NCBI GenBank assembly: GCA_013176395.1
Contig: JABMLP010000010.1
Coordinates: forward strand, 496,001-560,000
Length of the DNA stretch: 64,000 bases
Direction: 5' to 3'
Source of the DNA: Venturia oleaginea
Taxonomy: Eukaryota > Ascomycota > Dothideomycetes > Venturiales > Venturiaceae
How positions within the stretch are numbered: the first letter of the stretch is position 1; each line of letters begins with the position of its first letter. The translations under genes were made by a program, and so were the position numbers. Below, piece after piece: positions 1 through 11,016 of this stretch. Below the pieces are notes generated by a model that searched no databases, was not told where the DNA came from, and saw nothing but the letters and a program-made list of their open reading frames with translations.

Positions 1-484
1 GAGAAGTAACTATTGGCATTGCGTTATGATTATTGAGGCGGAGGAGAATGAGTTGGGTGGTGTACATTGTGATGTCCGCGGTGCCCTTGAAGCAGGTCGT
101 CTCGCACTCGAATCGTTCTTTGATTTCTGGGAATATTTGCAGGTTGATGCGGGGGTATGGTGGGTTTTTCAACATCGGGCTTTCGAGGAAGCTGTAAGTC
201 CTTAATTTTCTCTTTCACATGTATAAAACCTCTTGCTGATTGTTGGATAGCTCACAATGGCCAATCTCCTGGGCGCATACCACCCATCGCCCAGCTCACC
301 GAATCTGGGAATCAAACACATGGTTGACCCCGTGTTCACTGGGTCGAGAGATACTGTACGCAGGATGCTTGAGATTATAGAGAATGTGGGTAGTGCGGCG
401 CCTGAGATGCAGAAGACGAGGACGGAAGTGTTGAGGACGGCTTGGGAGGCTACGGTGGTGATAGACATGGAAGAGGAGGAGTAA
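1..484 (+). CDS. 3' end of a regulator-like protein, cut by the window edge
   Basis: The last two exons of a plus-strand gene whose start lies left of the window. The first visible exon is open from base 2 and ends at 193. An intron 194-250 (GTAAGT...GATAG) follows, and the last exon 251-484 ends in TAA. About 140 residues are visible. They include the stretch WWVFQHRAFEEA just before the intron, then DPVFTGSRDTVRRMLEIIEN and an acidic end (MEEEE). The alternating amphipathic helices with an Ala/Leu-rich feel resemble the C-terminal part of fungal-specific transcription factor (MHR) proteins, but no diagnostic motif is visible, so this is only a guess. The reading frame across the splice is consistent and codon use looks like a real gene. 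Confidence 0.6.
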
Positions 485-1044
485 GGTATACAAAGTATCC
501 TTTTCTGTACATATCCCCTGACAGGATCTTTTCGATTCTGTTTCCTATTTTGTGGGAAGACGATTAAAGTAATGTTCAATGGTTTTTGATTTACTCTTGT
601 CGGCTGGGTATTTCGCGTTATATCTTACGTGGGTGCCAATCATTTCTGAAGCCGGTTGAAATGGACTTGGTTCGGGCAACCGCTTCCATCGGAATCGATG
701 ATAAACCATCAGATGACGACTCACAGATGTTACTGTCCTAAAACCAAACTCATCAAAGACTCCAGTATTCAGCCTGGAATTTTTCAAGTGACCGCACTTA
801 GCAGCTGCTCGAAAGCAAGATGTTTCAAAGCCAATTTTCATGACTAGGGCTTTGATTCACTACCAACACCCAAGGCCGTTCCATTGGCACCGAGCCCGCC
901 TCCACAACCCAACAACCAATATCCCCTCTTCCCAATATCAACAACCACGAACCCATCCAACCCCCTCACAACACCCCAACCCAATCCAACCTCCACGCAT
1001 CTAACAATCCCGCCTCTCCCTGACAGCCTCGAGTCCCCTCTACA

Positions 1045-1874
1045 TCGCAAAACAGCAATCACCCAGTCTCGATCGCTTATCCATCTCCTCCTTCCCAAAA
1101 ACCGAGCAATTCGCGAACAACTGATCGAGTTGACAATTCAAAGCATCCCTCTGCTTCTCAAGAGCGGCCTTTTGACTGTTGAGAAAAGTCTTTTGATGGT
1201 CGTGTGGGGTGATTTGGCGCGTGTACGTTTCAGCGGCCGCGGTTTCGTCTTCGTGGGCTCGATCTAGTTCACGTTGTAGATGTACCTCTTGGCGGGGTTG
1301 AAGCTCTTTGGGGTGTTAGTTTATGGCCTTGTTGGCTTTGGTGTAATTCTTTTTTTTTCTTGGGTGCTGAGACTTTCGGTGATTTTCTTGTTGTGAGCGG
1401 CTGAGCTTTTGCGTGTTGCGTCCTCGTTTTGCGCCTCTGTGATGAAAGTGCTGGAAAGCTTTTGGAGTCGTTGATAATCGGCTTCGATCCGAGCAAGATT
1501 ACCTGCATGCTGGTGAACTGCATCCTTTTTTTGCGCCTCTGTGACGAAAATGCTGGAAAGCTCTTCGAGTCGTTGATCATCGGCTTCGATCCGAGCGAAA
1601 TTACTTTCATGCAGTTGTTTCGATCATGTTCGATTTCGAATAGACGCCGATGGATGTCCCGGCCTTGCTTGTTCTCCCATTCTTGGCTGATGTCGAGACG
1701 ACCTCCAAGGCGGGCTGTGCTCTCATCGACCTTCTCTGTCAAATCGCGAGAAAGACTTCGGTGTCTGTCCCAGCAAATTTCATCATTTTCCCGAACGTCA
1801 TCTTTCGGGTTTCCCCAAAGCCTGGGTGGGGGACACCTGAGAAAAGAACTACTAGGACCTTGGAAGAAGGGCAT
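1045..1874 (-). pseudogene. Coiled-coil protein relic with several frameshifts
   Basis: On the minus strand three neighbouring frames carry pieces of one heptad-like, Glu/Gln/Leu-rich protein. From 1874 to about 1613 the frame reads ...RRLFEIEHDRNN. A one-base shift at about 1611 moves the signal into the frame of HESNFARIEADDQRLEEL. A second shift falls in a run of nine T (1349-1357 on the plus strand). The third frame, about 1300-1082, gives QEVHLQREL, then ALEKQRDALNCQLDQL before a TAG. The coding feel passes from frame to frame without overlap, which is what successive indels in one old gene look like. No splice sites explain the shifts. The parent family is unknown; the pattern is of a long structural coiled coil. 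Confidence 0.45.
1429..1632. repeat. 102-bp tandem duplication inside the coiled-coil relic
   Basis: Two imperfect direct copies lie head to tail. GGAAAGCT begins at 1453 and again at 1555, so the period is 102 bp (34 codons). In the minus-strand frame each copy encodes ARIEAD-QRL followed by a short Ser/Thr/Phe stretch and TEAQ. The period is a multiple of three and the translated repeat is better conserved than third positions, which suggests that the duplication arose while the gene was coding. Confidence 0.75.
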
Positions 1875-3283
1875 GCTCGCTGATATGGAGGATAATTCAT
1901 CGGTAGTCTTGTCGGGAGACTGAGAGGTGCCAGATTATTATTGCGTAGCTTCTTTCGAAGGGCTGTCATCCTCCTCCTGGATTTGCTCTTTCGCAGCCCC
2001 GACCTTTTTCTGCGCCTTTTTCCAAATGCGATCGCGAGCGTTGATATGGAGAAGTCGGCCGGAAAATCGAGCCGAAAACTTTGGTGTGCTTCGCGGCCTC
2101 GAGAACCTCATCTAGGAAGTCAAAACTAGATTTTGGAGCTCTATTCTCACGACAGCTGGGAAGATGATCAAGCACTTCCTCGCGATCGGCTTGTGCTATA
2201 TAAAGTTAGCTTGGGTGAAGAACGACGAGTACAGCTGTCACGTACAGGCGTGAGGGTCTGACAGCACATTCAAGACAATCTTTCGGCATTTTTCAGTCCC
2301 TACAGACCAGATACCAGAGTGGACTCTGCCAGAATTGGTTCTCAATTTGGCTTCGTTGACCCGTGTTGGCGTACCGCTCGGCTTGCGGTCGACGGGAGCA
2401 TCTTCGCTGGTCTGAGACTTGTAGTTATGAATTAGTTGAAGTCTTGAGTTCCATATAAATGACCTGCCTAATTCGATTGCCTGTTGCGTCCATCCTTGCC
2501 TGTTTTAGCAAGGACTTCTTTCTCGCTGTCTTCGTCCTCGCTTTCGTGTATTGCCCTCATTTTGGCCCGTTGTTGGTTTGTGATTTTTGAAGGAGTGTAG
2601 CAGACGAAGGATTTTTTTTACACTGACCTATGGTGTTATTTATTATTATCTTCTAGCGTCGCCTAGGAATACATTCTGAGCAGCGTCATCTCAACACTGA
2701 ATCAAATGCAGGAATCGTGTGATCTGTCCTCGGGACAAAACTTAACCTGCTAACGCTGCTACCGCAAAAATGCCGTAACAGTAATTTTTCCTCGGTCCTA
2801 TACTTTCTATCCAAGCAAAGAAGACAACATTCATTCATTTTCCTAGACCTTTTACACTTTCTGTTCTGCCGAATCGTGCGCTTTCATTACGACATCGATG
2901 CTCAGACCTAGTAACAAGTTTGCAAACGATCTTGACGTGATTTTCGAACCGAGACTCTGAGAGAGGGAAAAAAAAGGTTTCCGTACAAAGCCAGTGGAGG
3001 TGAAGTTGAGCTTCGTGGGAGATCAACGGAGGTCGAGGTTCCGTCGCAAACGCGACGGCTACAGCTCAGATCTTGCAGCTGAGAAGCTATGACAAGCTGG
3101 GCCGTGATCAAGGCGGCTAAGCAAATGCTTGATTCTAAAAAGCTTTCATTTGTAAGCCGTGTCCAAGCGGGCGCAATGGTAGATGAGAGGTAGACTGTAA
3201 ATGATGCAGTCTTGATAGATAGGTAGATGGAGAGAGCCCTTCTCTGGAAAGTCAAAGCGGCCATGATCAATGGATGCGAAAAA
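1875..3283. other. Spacer with no confident gene
   Basis: Only short overlapping open frames occur here. A plus-strand stretch near 2275-2435 reads smoothly (…GFVDPCWRTARLAVDG… to a TAG/TGA) and may be a gene scrap, but no start, splice site or family supports it. Nothing else is evident. Confidence 0.3.
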
Positions 3284-3694
3284 TCACACTGCTGGCCAGG
3301 AGGAGCAGAGAAGCTTGCCTTCAATGGTGGCCTCATGTCGTGTCGTGAATACAGAAAGAAGGTAAGCTATTCCAGAACATGCTCTGGAGGCGATGTCACA
3401 GAGCCAAAGGATTGCCCAAAATCCTACAACTGTCATGAGACCTGAAAACGTGAGCACAACCTCCAAAGTAGGACCATATCCATGCTGCAAAGATTACTGG
3501 TATGTTAAGTCAGGAAGTAACTAGTGACTTGCTACCCTTCTCCAATAGACGGCAAACAAACAGAATCCGGATATTGCGAAGGCCGTTGCAATTATTAGAG
3601 CATGGGGAAAATTATACAGAGAGTTGGGTCGCTTTCGGATTACCAAAAAGATGATTGTTAGTAAAGAAGCGAATAACGAATACCATCATTAGAT
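3284..3694 (-). pseudogene. Membrane-protein gene fragment beside the transposon
   Basis: Minus-strand coding signal runs from about 3680 to the TGA at 3284. The upstream exon ends at 3536 (…FAVYWRR), an intron 3535-3485 (GTAGCA...TTTGCAG) follows, and the last exon begins at 3484 (HGYGPTLEVV). The peptide has about three hydrophobic helices: around FASLLTIIFLVI, ALIIATAFAISGFCLFAVYW and VVLTFSGLMTVVGFWAILWL. No ATG opens this frame on the right; a stop lies just inside the TA target duplication at 3695. The fragment therefore either lost its 5' end or was a downstream part of the gene into which the pogo element inserted. The family is not recognised. Confidence 0.4.
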
Positions 3695-3696
3695 TA

Positions 3697-3738
3697 ACGT
3701 ATTCCACCATCGAGTGGGTCAACCCATCGAGCGGGTCA
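3697..3738. repeat. Left terminal inverted repeat of the pogo element
   Basis: A 42-bp repeat opening ACGTATTCC. It contains an internal direct repeat, ATCGAG(T/C)GGGTCA then ATCGAGCGGGTCA, separated by ACCC-type bases. Its reverse complement at 5504-5545 differs at a single base (T in the left copy, C in the right). Confidence 0.92.
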
Positions 3739-3776
3739 GTTTATGCCAAGACCAGCTGCTCCCTTGTCAACACAAT

Positions 3777-5462
3777 ATGTCTCAACAACAAAACGCGCAA
3801 TCATCTAACAGAGAAGGCAGAATCCAGCTTGCCCTTTCTGCCTACAATACCCACCAATTCTGAAGCCTCCGGCGCGCTGCTGAGGCGTTTGATATACCTC
3901 CTTCAACATTAACTAGACGATATAACGGAATTACGTATCGCCTAGATACTCGCAACGCCCGACACAAGCTCACTACGACTGAAGAGCAGACAATTTTCCA
4001 ATACATCCTCGACCTCGATTCGCGAGGATTCGCGCCCCGGCTGTGTGAGGTAGCAGATATGGCGGATAAACTACTGGGTGTACGCGGTGGAGAGCCAGTA
4101 GGGAAAAACTGGGCTGAGAGGTTCATAACGCGCTCAGATGAGCTCAAGATGGCCTTCAATCGAGCTAAGGATAGGCAGAGGATACTACAGGAAGATCCAG
4201 AGATTATTGGCTCGTGGTTCAAGCTCGTTACAGGCACCAAGGCAAAGTACGGTATCCACGACGAGGATACGCACAACTTTGACGAGATTGGCTTCCAGAT
4301 GGGCGTTACTGGGTCAATGAAGGTCGTCACAGCTTCTGAAAGACGTACACGGCCTAATTTAATCCAGCCAGGCGATCGCGAGTGGGTTACAGTTATCCAG
4401 AGCATCTGCGCCGCCGGGTATGGGACCCCGCCATTCATTATCTACAAAGGACGCGTTCATATCTCTGCGTGGTATGAGGAGGCAGATATACCACGGAATT
4501 GGAAGCTCTCGGTCTCTGAGAACGGCTGGACAAATAATGCGCTTGGTCTTGAGTGGTTGAAGCACTTTAACGCGTATACAAAGGCGCGGCAGGTGGGGGT
4601 ATACAGGCTGCTTATTTTGGACGGCCATGAGAGCCATCTCAGCCAGGATTTCAAGGACTACTGCCTCGAAAACAAGATTATAACCCTCTGCATGCCATCG
4701 CACTCGTTGCATATACTCCAGCCCCTTGACGTGGTCTGCTTCTCGCCGTTGAAGCGCAAGTACTCCCAACGTGTCCGGGACTTGGCACGCCGACGCGTCT
4801 ACCATATCAACAAGGAAAGCTTTCTCCCTGCCTTCAAAGACGCGTTTTTCGACGTGTTTACGAAAGAGAACTGTCAAAAGGCTTTTGAGGCAGTAGGGCT
4901 AGTCCCTATCGACGCGCAGGTGGTGTTGGATCGCCTTGAAGTACGGCTACGAACCCCGCCAGAAACCCATCTCCCAGAAACGCCGTGGCAGTCCAAGACT
5001 CCAAGTAATACTTATGAATTTGGATCCCAATCCAAGCTCGTAAGCGAGTCTTTTACTCGGTCACCAGTTACTGCGCAGGCAGGCTTTTCCCAGCTTGTTA
5101 AGGGCGCTGAATTGATGCTACACCAAAACGCTCTGCTTGTTGCGCGTAACCGCGAGCTTGAAGAGCAATTAGCAGTAACAACGAACCGAAAATGGCGCAA
5201 AAGGAAGTGGATCCAGCAAGGTGGTACTATTGAGTATGGGACTGCAGCAGCGCAGGTAGCTGCAGAGGCGTCTATAGCGCCTCAGGGATCAAAGAAGGCT
5301 CGTGGTAGTGGTGGTCAAGAAACAGCCCGACCAACTCAACGGCGCTGTAGGAACTGCGGCGCAGCTGGGCATAATGCGCGAACTTGTAAAAAAGATATCA
5401 AGATATCTTCTGAATCAGATAGCAGCACGACGGACTTAGAATCTATTGTTGATAGCGATTAA
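3777..5462 (+). pseudogene. Fot1/pogo transposase with one in-frame TGA
   Basis: One frame runs from ATG 3777 to TAA 5462 (562 codons), broken only by TGA at 3861-3863 (codon 29) in …YNTHQF*SLRRAAEAF. Arg is expected there, so CGA to TGA is the simplest change. The order is a Psq-type helix-turn-helix (1-50), a CENP-B-type helix-turn-helix (EEQTIFQYILDLDSRGF onward), then the DDE catalytic core. Its acidic residues lie in NFDEIGF (about 166), LILDGHESH (about 280) and LDVVCFSPLK (about 317). A CCHC zinc knuckle (CRNCGAAGHNARTC) is near the C-terminus. Translation from ATG 4059 would keep the DDE core but lose the first DNA-binding helix. Length and domain order are normal for the family. Confidence 0.92.
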
Positions 5463-5503
5463 ATTGAAGAGTCGTAACATAAGTTGGTCGTGCCAAGCCT
5501 TTT

Positions 5504-5545
5504 TGACCCGCTCGATGGGTTGACCCGCTCGATGGTGGAATACGT
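5504..5545. repeat. Right terminal inverted repeat of the pogo element
   Basis: Reverse complement of the left end with one mismatch. It ends GGAATACGT immediately before the TA at 5546-5547, and carries the same pair of internal direct repeats. Confidence 0.92.
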
Positions 5546-6275
5546 TACCTTTAATTTTCGTGTGCACTTCATGTGCAGTTTTGTGTTTGCCTTGCCAGCA
5601 TTCCATAATAACATTGCCTATTGGTCCTAGGCTTGATGTTTCAGGGAATTTGGACTTGCTGAACAAGCTTTCGATCTCATGTTCTTCGAATTCAGCATAA
5701 GGAGCTTCGCCGGTCCAAATTTCGTAGAAAGACGAGCCGAGAGCAAATAGATCCCCCTCGATCGAATCGAGGACTCCAGGGCTGCGATGGCTCGCCGATA
5801 CTTCGATTTTGAGTTCAGATCCGTCTATGGAAGATCCACCAAAATCTGCGACTTTAGAGTGTAGTGCGCCATCAAGGAAAATGTTGCTACATTTCAAGTC
5901 CCCGTGGATGATATTGTTCGAGTGGATGTAGGAAAGTGTACAGGAAATCTCCTTACACCAACGCAGTCGTTGTCAGGGATTGATGCTGCTTTTATGATTT
6001 CGTGTGTACGGAAGTATGCCCTTGTTACTAGCAAACTCAAGTCAAATTCCAGTCCCGATTGGCTCAACATATCGAAGAAGGCCTTCGTGGCCCCCATGTT
6101 GTGTGAAGCGCTCATATATTTCTCTTTCAATCTGGATGATTGGGATATCCATTTCTGAAAACGGGGATTTTATGACAGTATTGCATGTGGGATCTAAGAA
6201 AACCATGCCAGAGGTTCCCCATGAGACGATATCCTTAACGGTGAGCCCGTTTGGAACGTAGAGTTCCTGTACCAT
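5546..6275 (-). pseudogene. Protein kinase pseudogene, cut by the transposon
   Basis: The minus-strand frame opens at ATG 6275 and stays in one frame to the transposon edge, with two TGA stops at 6042-6044 and 5973-5975. Kinase landmarks are in order: glycine loop (SWGTSGMVFL), the Lys in NTVIKSPF, the catalytic loop HGDLKCSNIFLD, DFG in VADFGGS, and a C-lobe ending in ECWQGKHKTAHE. Both stops replace positions where Arg (GI-R-LEFA is typical) or another residue is expected, and readable kinase sequence continues on each side, so an intron does not explain them. After residue KIKG the host frame runs into the inverted repeat. Without the element it would continue to a TAA at 3612. Similar small single-domain kinases are abundant in filamentous ascomycetes. 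Confidence 0.88.
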
Positions 6276-7020
6276 TTCAGCTATGGAGAAGGTTGTATGT
6301 CGAGGTGCTCCTACATGTGTTAGCCGTCAGTCGAGTCCTTGAACAGTATCCCAATCGCAATCAACGCATACCCGATATTCACGTCAATGCCATTGTTAGA
6401 TTCCGTCGCTAAGAGGTCTTGCAGAGGGGCAGAAGGGATCAGCTTCAGCTGTACTCTGTGACGCCTGTTTGTAGAGGCAATGAAGTGCGTAGTAGTATAG
6501 AGCGGCGCTCGCGCAAAGGTGAACAGAGGGAGGATTATGGCGCGGTGTCTATCACGCAAGCTGCATGCCGCTTGCAATTTGTCGCACACTTTCAGGTGTC
6601 AAATCGGACACGTGTCGTCGTAGAGCTGTGCTTTCTGTGTACGAGAACTTGGACGGATTGGCTGGATTTACAATGGACCAGGATGAAATGAAAACTCCAT
6701 AAGATTTTAGCGTCGATTTGGTTCCCTTGGTTCCCTTGGTTGGCACGGAGGCAAGCTGGTAAGCACCAGGACCCTCCAATTAATCCGTCCAATTTCTCCT
6801 AATCTTACATGTATTTAATGACATAGGACAGAGAAAGATTTCGCGACTTGAAATTAGTAGCAACTAATATTTCTTGAATTTCTCTCTTAGGCGCGGAGGT
6901 TGACTGGATAAAGTGTTGGTAGTTTGCGGCTATTAAAAGCATGTGCCTATCCCTTAAGGCCCCTGACTCCTTTGGTGACTATATATGTAGGCTGTCATCT
7001 AGCCAATTTCAATGTACAGA
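6276..7020. other. Spacer with weak minus-strand open frames
   Basis: Two minus-strand open stretches, about 6779-6552 and 6589-6320, abut in different frames and could be one frameshifted scrap. Neither shows a family motif. The rest is the presumed kinase 5' region and the VPS52 3' region. Confidence 0.25.
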
Positions 7021-9188
7021 TTATCTTCCATCGCCATAAGCCTCCTTCAGCTTCTCAAAGTGTGATCGATTATCATCTGCCAGTCGACCCGGCGCACCCT
7101 CTAAAATCGTGCCGACAAGGCTGTAATTGTTGAATAAGAATCGTTCTCGTTTCCTCTGATCACCGACTCCTTTACTCAATTTCGTCATGAAGGCCTCATA
7201 GTCACCTCTCATCCGGCCTAGACTGTTTGCTACCGGCTCATCGTCTCCTGCCTCACTACTGAGCGAAAGTATGCCCTGTAAGAAGCTAGCGAAGCGCTGT
7301 GTGAGTTGGTGAGGTGCGGTAGACTGCGCGTTTGAGCTGCCTCCGGTGAGAAGGGTCGATCCAGTCGCGTGTCGTCCAGAGAGGGCGGCTGTCGCACGCC
7401 GCAACGAGTCGCAGTGTAGGTCAATAACCATCTGGAATCGAGGCCAAAGAAGCATGTTTGTCGCATTGATGTATCCGTCCATGGCTGGTACCTTTCTCCG
7501 CTGCAACTCAAAAGCGAAGTGTTGGTTCAGGCGAACACAAAGCAGTATGCCGAGGGCATCCACGCTATTCTCTACTAACGACTTGGTCAGTGTTTGACCG
7601 TGGCTAAAAGTAGGAGCGAAGATGGCCTCGAATGTGCGGGATATGGCGTGGAAGTTCTGCGTGGGCGCAAAGAATGAGCTGAGAAACGAGTACTCGAAAG
7701 AGGCATTGTCAATGAGTGCAAGGTTGAAGGAGCGAAACGGAAGCTCGAGGTAATGCGTCTGCTTGTCTTCTTCTGCTAGATAAGATGACAAGGCTGAGCT
7801 GGACGATGTCTTGATAGCATCCGTTCTGCGTCCTATGGAAAATGCGTCGTGCGATGCTGGACCTCTGAGATTTCGACGTATCTGAGGATCGTCCTGCTGG
7901 CCGATCACGTCGTTCTTGTCCAGGACATGGAGCTTGATGTTCTTCAATGCGGTCTCATAGCGCGTGAAGTGGTTGAGGTAATACCATCTCATCGTATTGA
8001 TATATGCCTGGCCAATTTCTTCGGCGAGCTTTCGTTGATGACGCGCCAGGAAAGAGAACATTTCTTTGTACTTGAGGAAAGCATCTTGCTGGATGACCTG
8101 AGCATTAATATTGGGAGATCTCAATGCTTTTATTTGCGAGACAAAATGATCACGAATTCGCCCGGTTGCCTATCGTCGTTAGTGCTTGGCTTGCTTTCAT
8201 TGACTGCTGCTTGTACTCACTCTGTTGTTGAGGTTTTCAAGCAAAGGCTCCAAGTCATCCAGGGCTTTCAATTTCTGCTGATCCTGCTGCCGCGAATCGA
8301 TCAATTTTGTCTTCTTCTCCAGATCGCTAAGAGCTTTGACCCAGCTTTCATCAATAGATCCTTCAGAAATTGTTCTCACGACTGCTGATGGAAGACTGAG
8401 ATCTTCTACCGAAGGTCCCAGTAGCTTCTCCACTACTCTGCGATTCTCCAGCTTTGTGTTCAGGGCAGTCGATCGAGACTGCAAGGTTTCAATCTCAGCG
8501 GACACAGCTCCAAGATCGGTTTGGAACCCCGTAAGGTATTTCTCGACAGACTTCAGCACTTCATCGCAGGCCTAGAGTAAATCAGCATGCGATCGTCACC
8601 TTGAAGACAAGACCTACTGTTATCGACTTGTGCAAATCCTCGAACCTCTCCTTCTCATTGCCATCTGATTCACGTCATGAGCTTTCTTCTTCGAGGAGAT
8701 GGGATACGAAGACACATACATTGCTCTATGGACTGTACGGTGTAACTATGGACATAGCTGGGTTGCGTGGAGCCGCGATCCTCCGTTTCATCGGCAAACT
8801 CTTCCAAGCCCAAACTGCCAAATTCCACCTCCTCTACCAGCTCCACTGGTCGACCGTCCTCGTTCCCAACCACCTGTTTCCTGGGTGGTACTCCGAATAT
8901 GTTTTGTAACACGCGCATGGGATCTGGGACCTCCTTTGGACGCGACCGTCGCATTTCATTGCGCAAGCTCGACCCATTTGTAACTCTCAACGTTGGTAGA
9001 TTTGTAGTTGAAGCATTAGGGGTCGAAGCGAGGGATAAGGACGAGGATCGTGGGTTCAGTCCTGGTCGAGGGGGTAGCGGACCTGGTCCGGAGGGAGGAT
9101 ACGGCCCTCTCCGACTAGAAGGCGAGCGACCTAAAGGCGGAGGTGTCGCTAAAGGAGTGGATAGTGAGGAACGGTGGTCGGCGAACAT
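7021..9188 (-). CDS. VPS52: Vps52, GARP tethering complex subunit
   Basis: Four exons on the minus strand: 9188-8720, 8664-8618, 8571-8221 and 8169-7021. Each has GT...AG introns of about 46-55 bp, and together they give 671 residues. The N-terminus is low-complexity Pro/Ser/Arg (about 1-90). A helical, coiled-coil region follows (SIEQYGNEKERFEDLHKSIT onward), then a long Sac2/Vps52 domain with KYKEMFSFLARHQRKLAEEI and HYLELPFRSFNLALIDNA. Vps52 joins Vps51, Vps53 and Vps54 to tether endosome-derived vesicles at the trans-Golgi. Length matches fungal orthologues. The gene is head-to-head with eIF5A across about 450 bp. Confidence in family is high; the splice sites were placed by reading frame. 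Confidence 0.95.
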
Positions 9189-9635
9189 GGTGTCTTGTTT
9201 GATAGAGGCCTCCCACGGTTGACAAGTTCCGCGTCACTTCTGCGGTGTCCTATCGAAGGGAGAGAACGACGAATTCACGGCTTCCAGAGAAAATCACCGC
9301 ATGTCAAAATCAAGTGAGAAAAAAGCACAAGGTACAAAAAGGCGATCAATCGCCGTGAATTCTGAAGCGTCACCTCAAATCGAACTTCACAAGCAACCTG
9401 AAGGTAGAGGTTCAGCCACAATCCATATACGCCGCAAGCTAAATCGGTCTAGCGTACTTCTCATCCAGAATTCGGGACTTTTAGCGGGGGCTGTTTTTCA
9501 CACCTGCACAATCGACTCCCAGTCTTGACACTCCACCCTCAACTCACCAACCAACGCACGACTACCCACAGTCCTATCCTCTGCTCTGCTCCGTCGTCAC
9601 CGCACTTAAAAAAGAATATCTCTCATTCCACAAGC
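9189..9635. promoter_or_regulatory. Shared divergent promoter, VPS52 / eIF5A
   Basis: A 447-bp gap between two start codons on opposite strands must hold both promoters. Pyrimidine-rich tracts precede the eIF5A ATG. No clear TATA box was seen. A short open frame at 9301-9528 lies here and is judged leader sequence rather than a gene. Confidence 0.5.
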
Positions 9636-10514
9636 ATGGCCGACGACGCCCAGGTAAGCCTCCAAACCCACCCCGCTCTCCGATCGAGTACCGCCACTTT
9701 CGCAACCTACGATCCTCGGCGGATCGCGGCAGTTATTATTTTCACTATCTTTGAACATAGCTAACATAATCGCAACAGCATGAGCAGCACACCTTCGAGA
9801 GCGCCGACGCCGGTGCCGTAAGTTTTCCTAACTTCCCCAAACTCGCCCAAAATGGCCTCCAGACCTCCAAACTTCTTCAAGATGTTCCAAGGACTCAAAC
9901 TAACCTGTAGCTTGAAGTCGACAACCTACCCAATGCAATGTTCTGCTGTACGTAAACCCTAGAAGTCGTGGTTGTTGATGAAGGCGCTGATAATTGGCAG
10001 CTCCGCAAGAACGGATTTGTTGTGATCAAGAACCGCCCATGCAAGATCGTTGACATGTCCACCTCCAAGACCGGCAAACACGGTCACGCCAAGGTCCATC
10101 TTGTTGCCATTGACATCTTCACTGGCAAGAAGCTCGAAGAACTTTGCCCATCCACCCACAATATGGATGTTCCAAACGTCCGCCGCAAGGAATACCAGCT
10201 CGTCAGTTCACTCCGTACATTGGTTAGCATGTGGCACGAGACTGACCGAAATTACAGCTCGATGTCACTGATGATGACTTCCTTTCCCTCATGGACGACG
10301 ACACTGGTGCCACCAAGGACGATGTCAAGATTCCAGATGGCGAGACTGGTGACAAGATCAAGAAGCTCTTCCAGGACGAAGGAAAGGACGTCAGTAAGTG
10401 GAATTCCGAGAATTTTGAATTTGATTCAAAGCTAACGACAAAATTCCAGACGTCATTGTCCTCACCGCCATGGGTGAAGAGACGGCCATTGACTGCAAGG
10501 AAGCCGCCAAATAA
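9636..10514 (+). CDS. Translation factor eIF5A
   Basis: Six exons: 9636-9653, 9779-9817, 9918-9947, 10001-10201, 10258-10393 and 10450-10514, giving 162 residues. The hypusine loop [12 protein letters not shown] is intact, with the modified lysine at about residue 55. The N-terminal SH3-like domain ([20 protein letters not shown]) and the C-terminal OB fold ([16 protein letters not shown]) follow in order. eIF5A, once hypusinated by deoxyhypusine synthase and hydroxylase, helps ribosomes past poorly reactive peptide bonds and aids termination. The tiny first exon (MADDAQ) and dense introns near the 5' end are usual for fungal translation genes. The third exon start (9918, [10 protein letters not shown]) was chosen because only this acceptor keeps the frame. 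Confidence 0.96.
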
Positions 10515-11016
10515 GCGTCCAAAATCCTACAATGTCACGAATTTCACTACGCTGGACTCATTTGCTTTACAACAATATGGCTGCAAGAGCTTGTGCGGTG
10601 CATCATATCGTTTGATGGAAACTCGTCTGTCTACATCTGAAATTCGGCAAAATTATCATGCGCGGATGCGGAACGGTGTTTTCTGTAAAAAGATTGGGTT
10701 TACACCTTTGGAGATGCTCGATATAGTGGACGGTCTAGCTCACGATACCTGGCATGAAATGAAATTAGCATCTACCATGTAATTGCTTGTGATGGAGTGA
10801 AATCTGAGTGTCGTGTACTCGATCCGAGTGGCATTTCGACAAAAGTGCGAACAAACCTTGGACCGTGAAAAGTTTCTTTTTGACCTCCACCCAGCTTTGT
10901 CCACGGAACCCATGATTAATCCGACGTGCCTAAACGCCGTGAATTACCGTCATATCTAGAGCTCAACAATACCGCCCGGAGCCGTGAAAAGACTGCCGCG
11001 CCGGGAGACGCCCTAG
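10515..11016. other. eIF5A 3' region and RRN7 promoter
   Basis: Tail-to-head spacer of about 500 bp. A short smooth frame near 10928-11090 in the other phase reads well but ends at a TGA, and it lacks an ATG. No other feature was seen. Confidence 0.4.

Larger units (their letters stand above)
3697..5545 (+). mobile_element. Fot1/pogo-type DNA transposon, full length
   Basis: A complete 1849-bp element bounded by TA on both sides (3695-3696 and 5546-5547), the target duplication of the Tc1/mariner-pogo superfamily. Its ends are 42-bp inverted repeats starting ACGTATTCCACC, with one mismatch between them. Between the repeats lies one transposase reading frame in the plus direction and little else, the usual Fot1 plan. 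The element sits in the 3' end of a minus-strand kinase pseudogene. It is structurally intact but its transposase has one nonsense codon, so it is probably non-autonomous unless readthrough occurs. Confidence 0.93.

Noticed and set aside
8767..9222. 151-codon plus-strand frame
   Set aside because: Exact antisense of VPS52 exon 1.
9301..9528. 75-codon plus-strand ATG frame ahead of eIF5A
   Set aside because: Lies in a divergent promoter, lacks motifs, and ends 100 bp before the real start; probably leader or chance.
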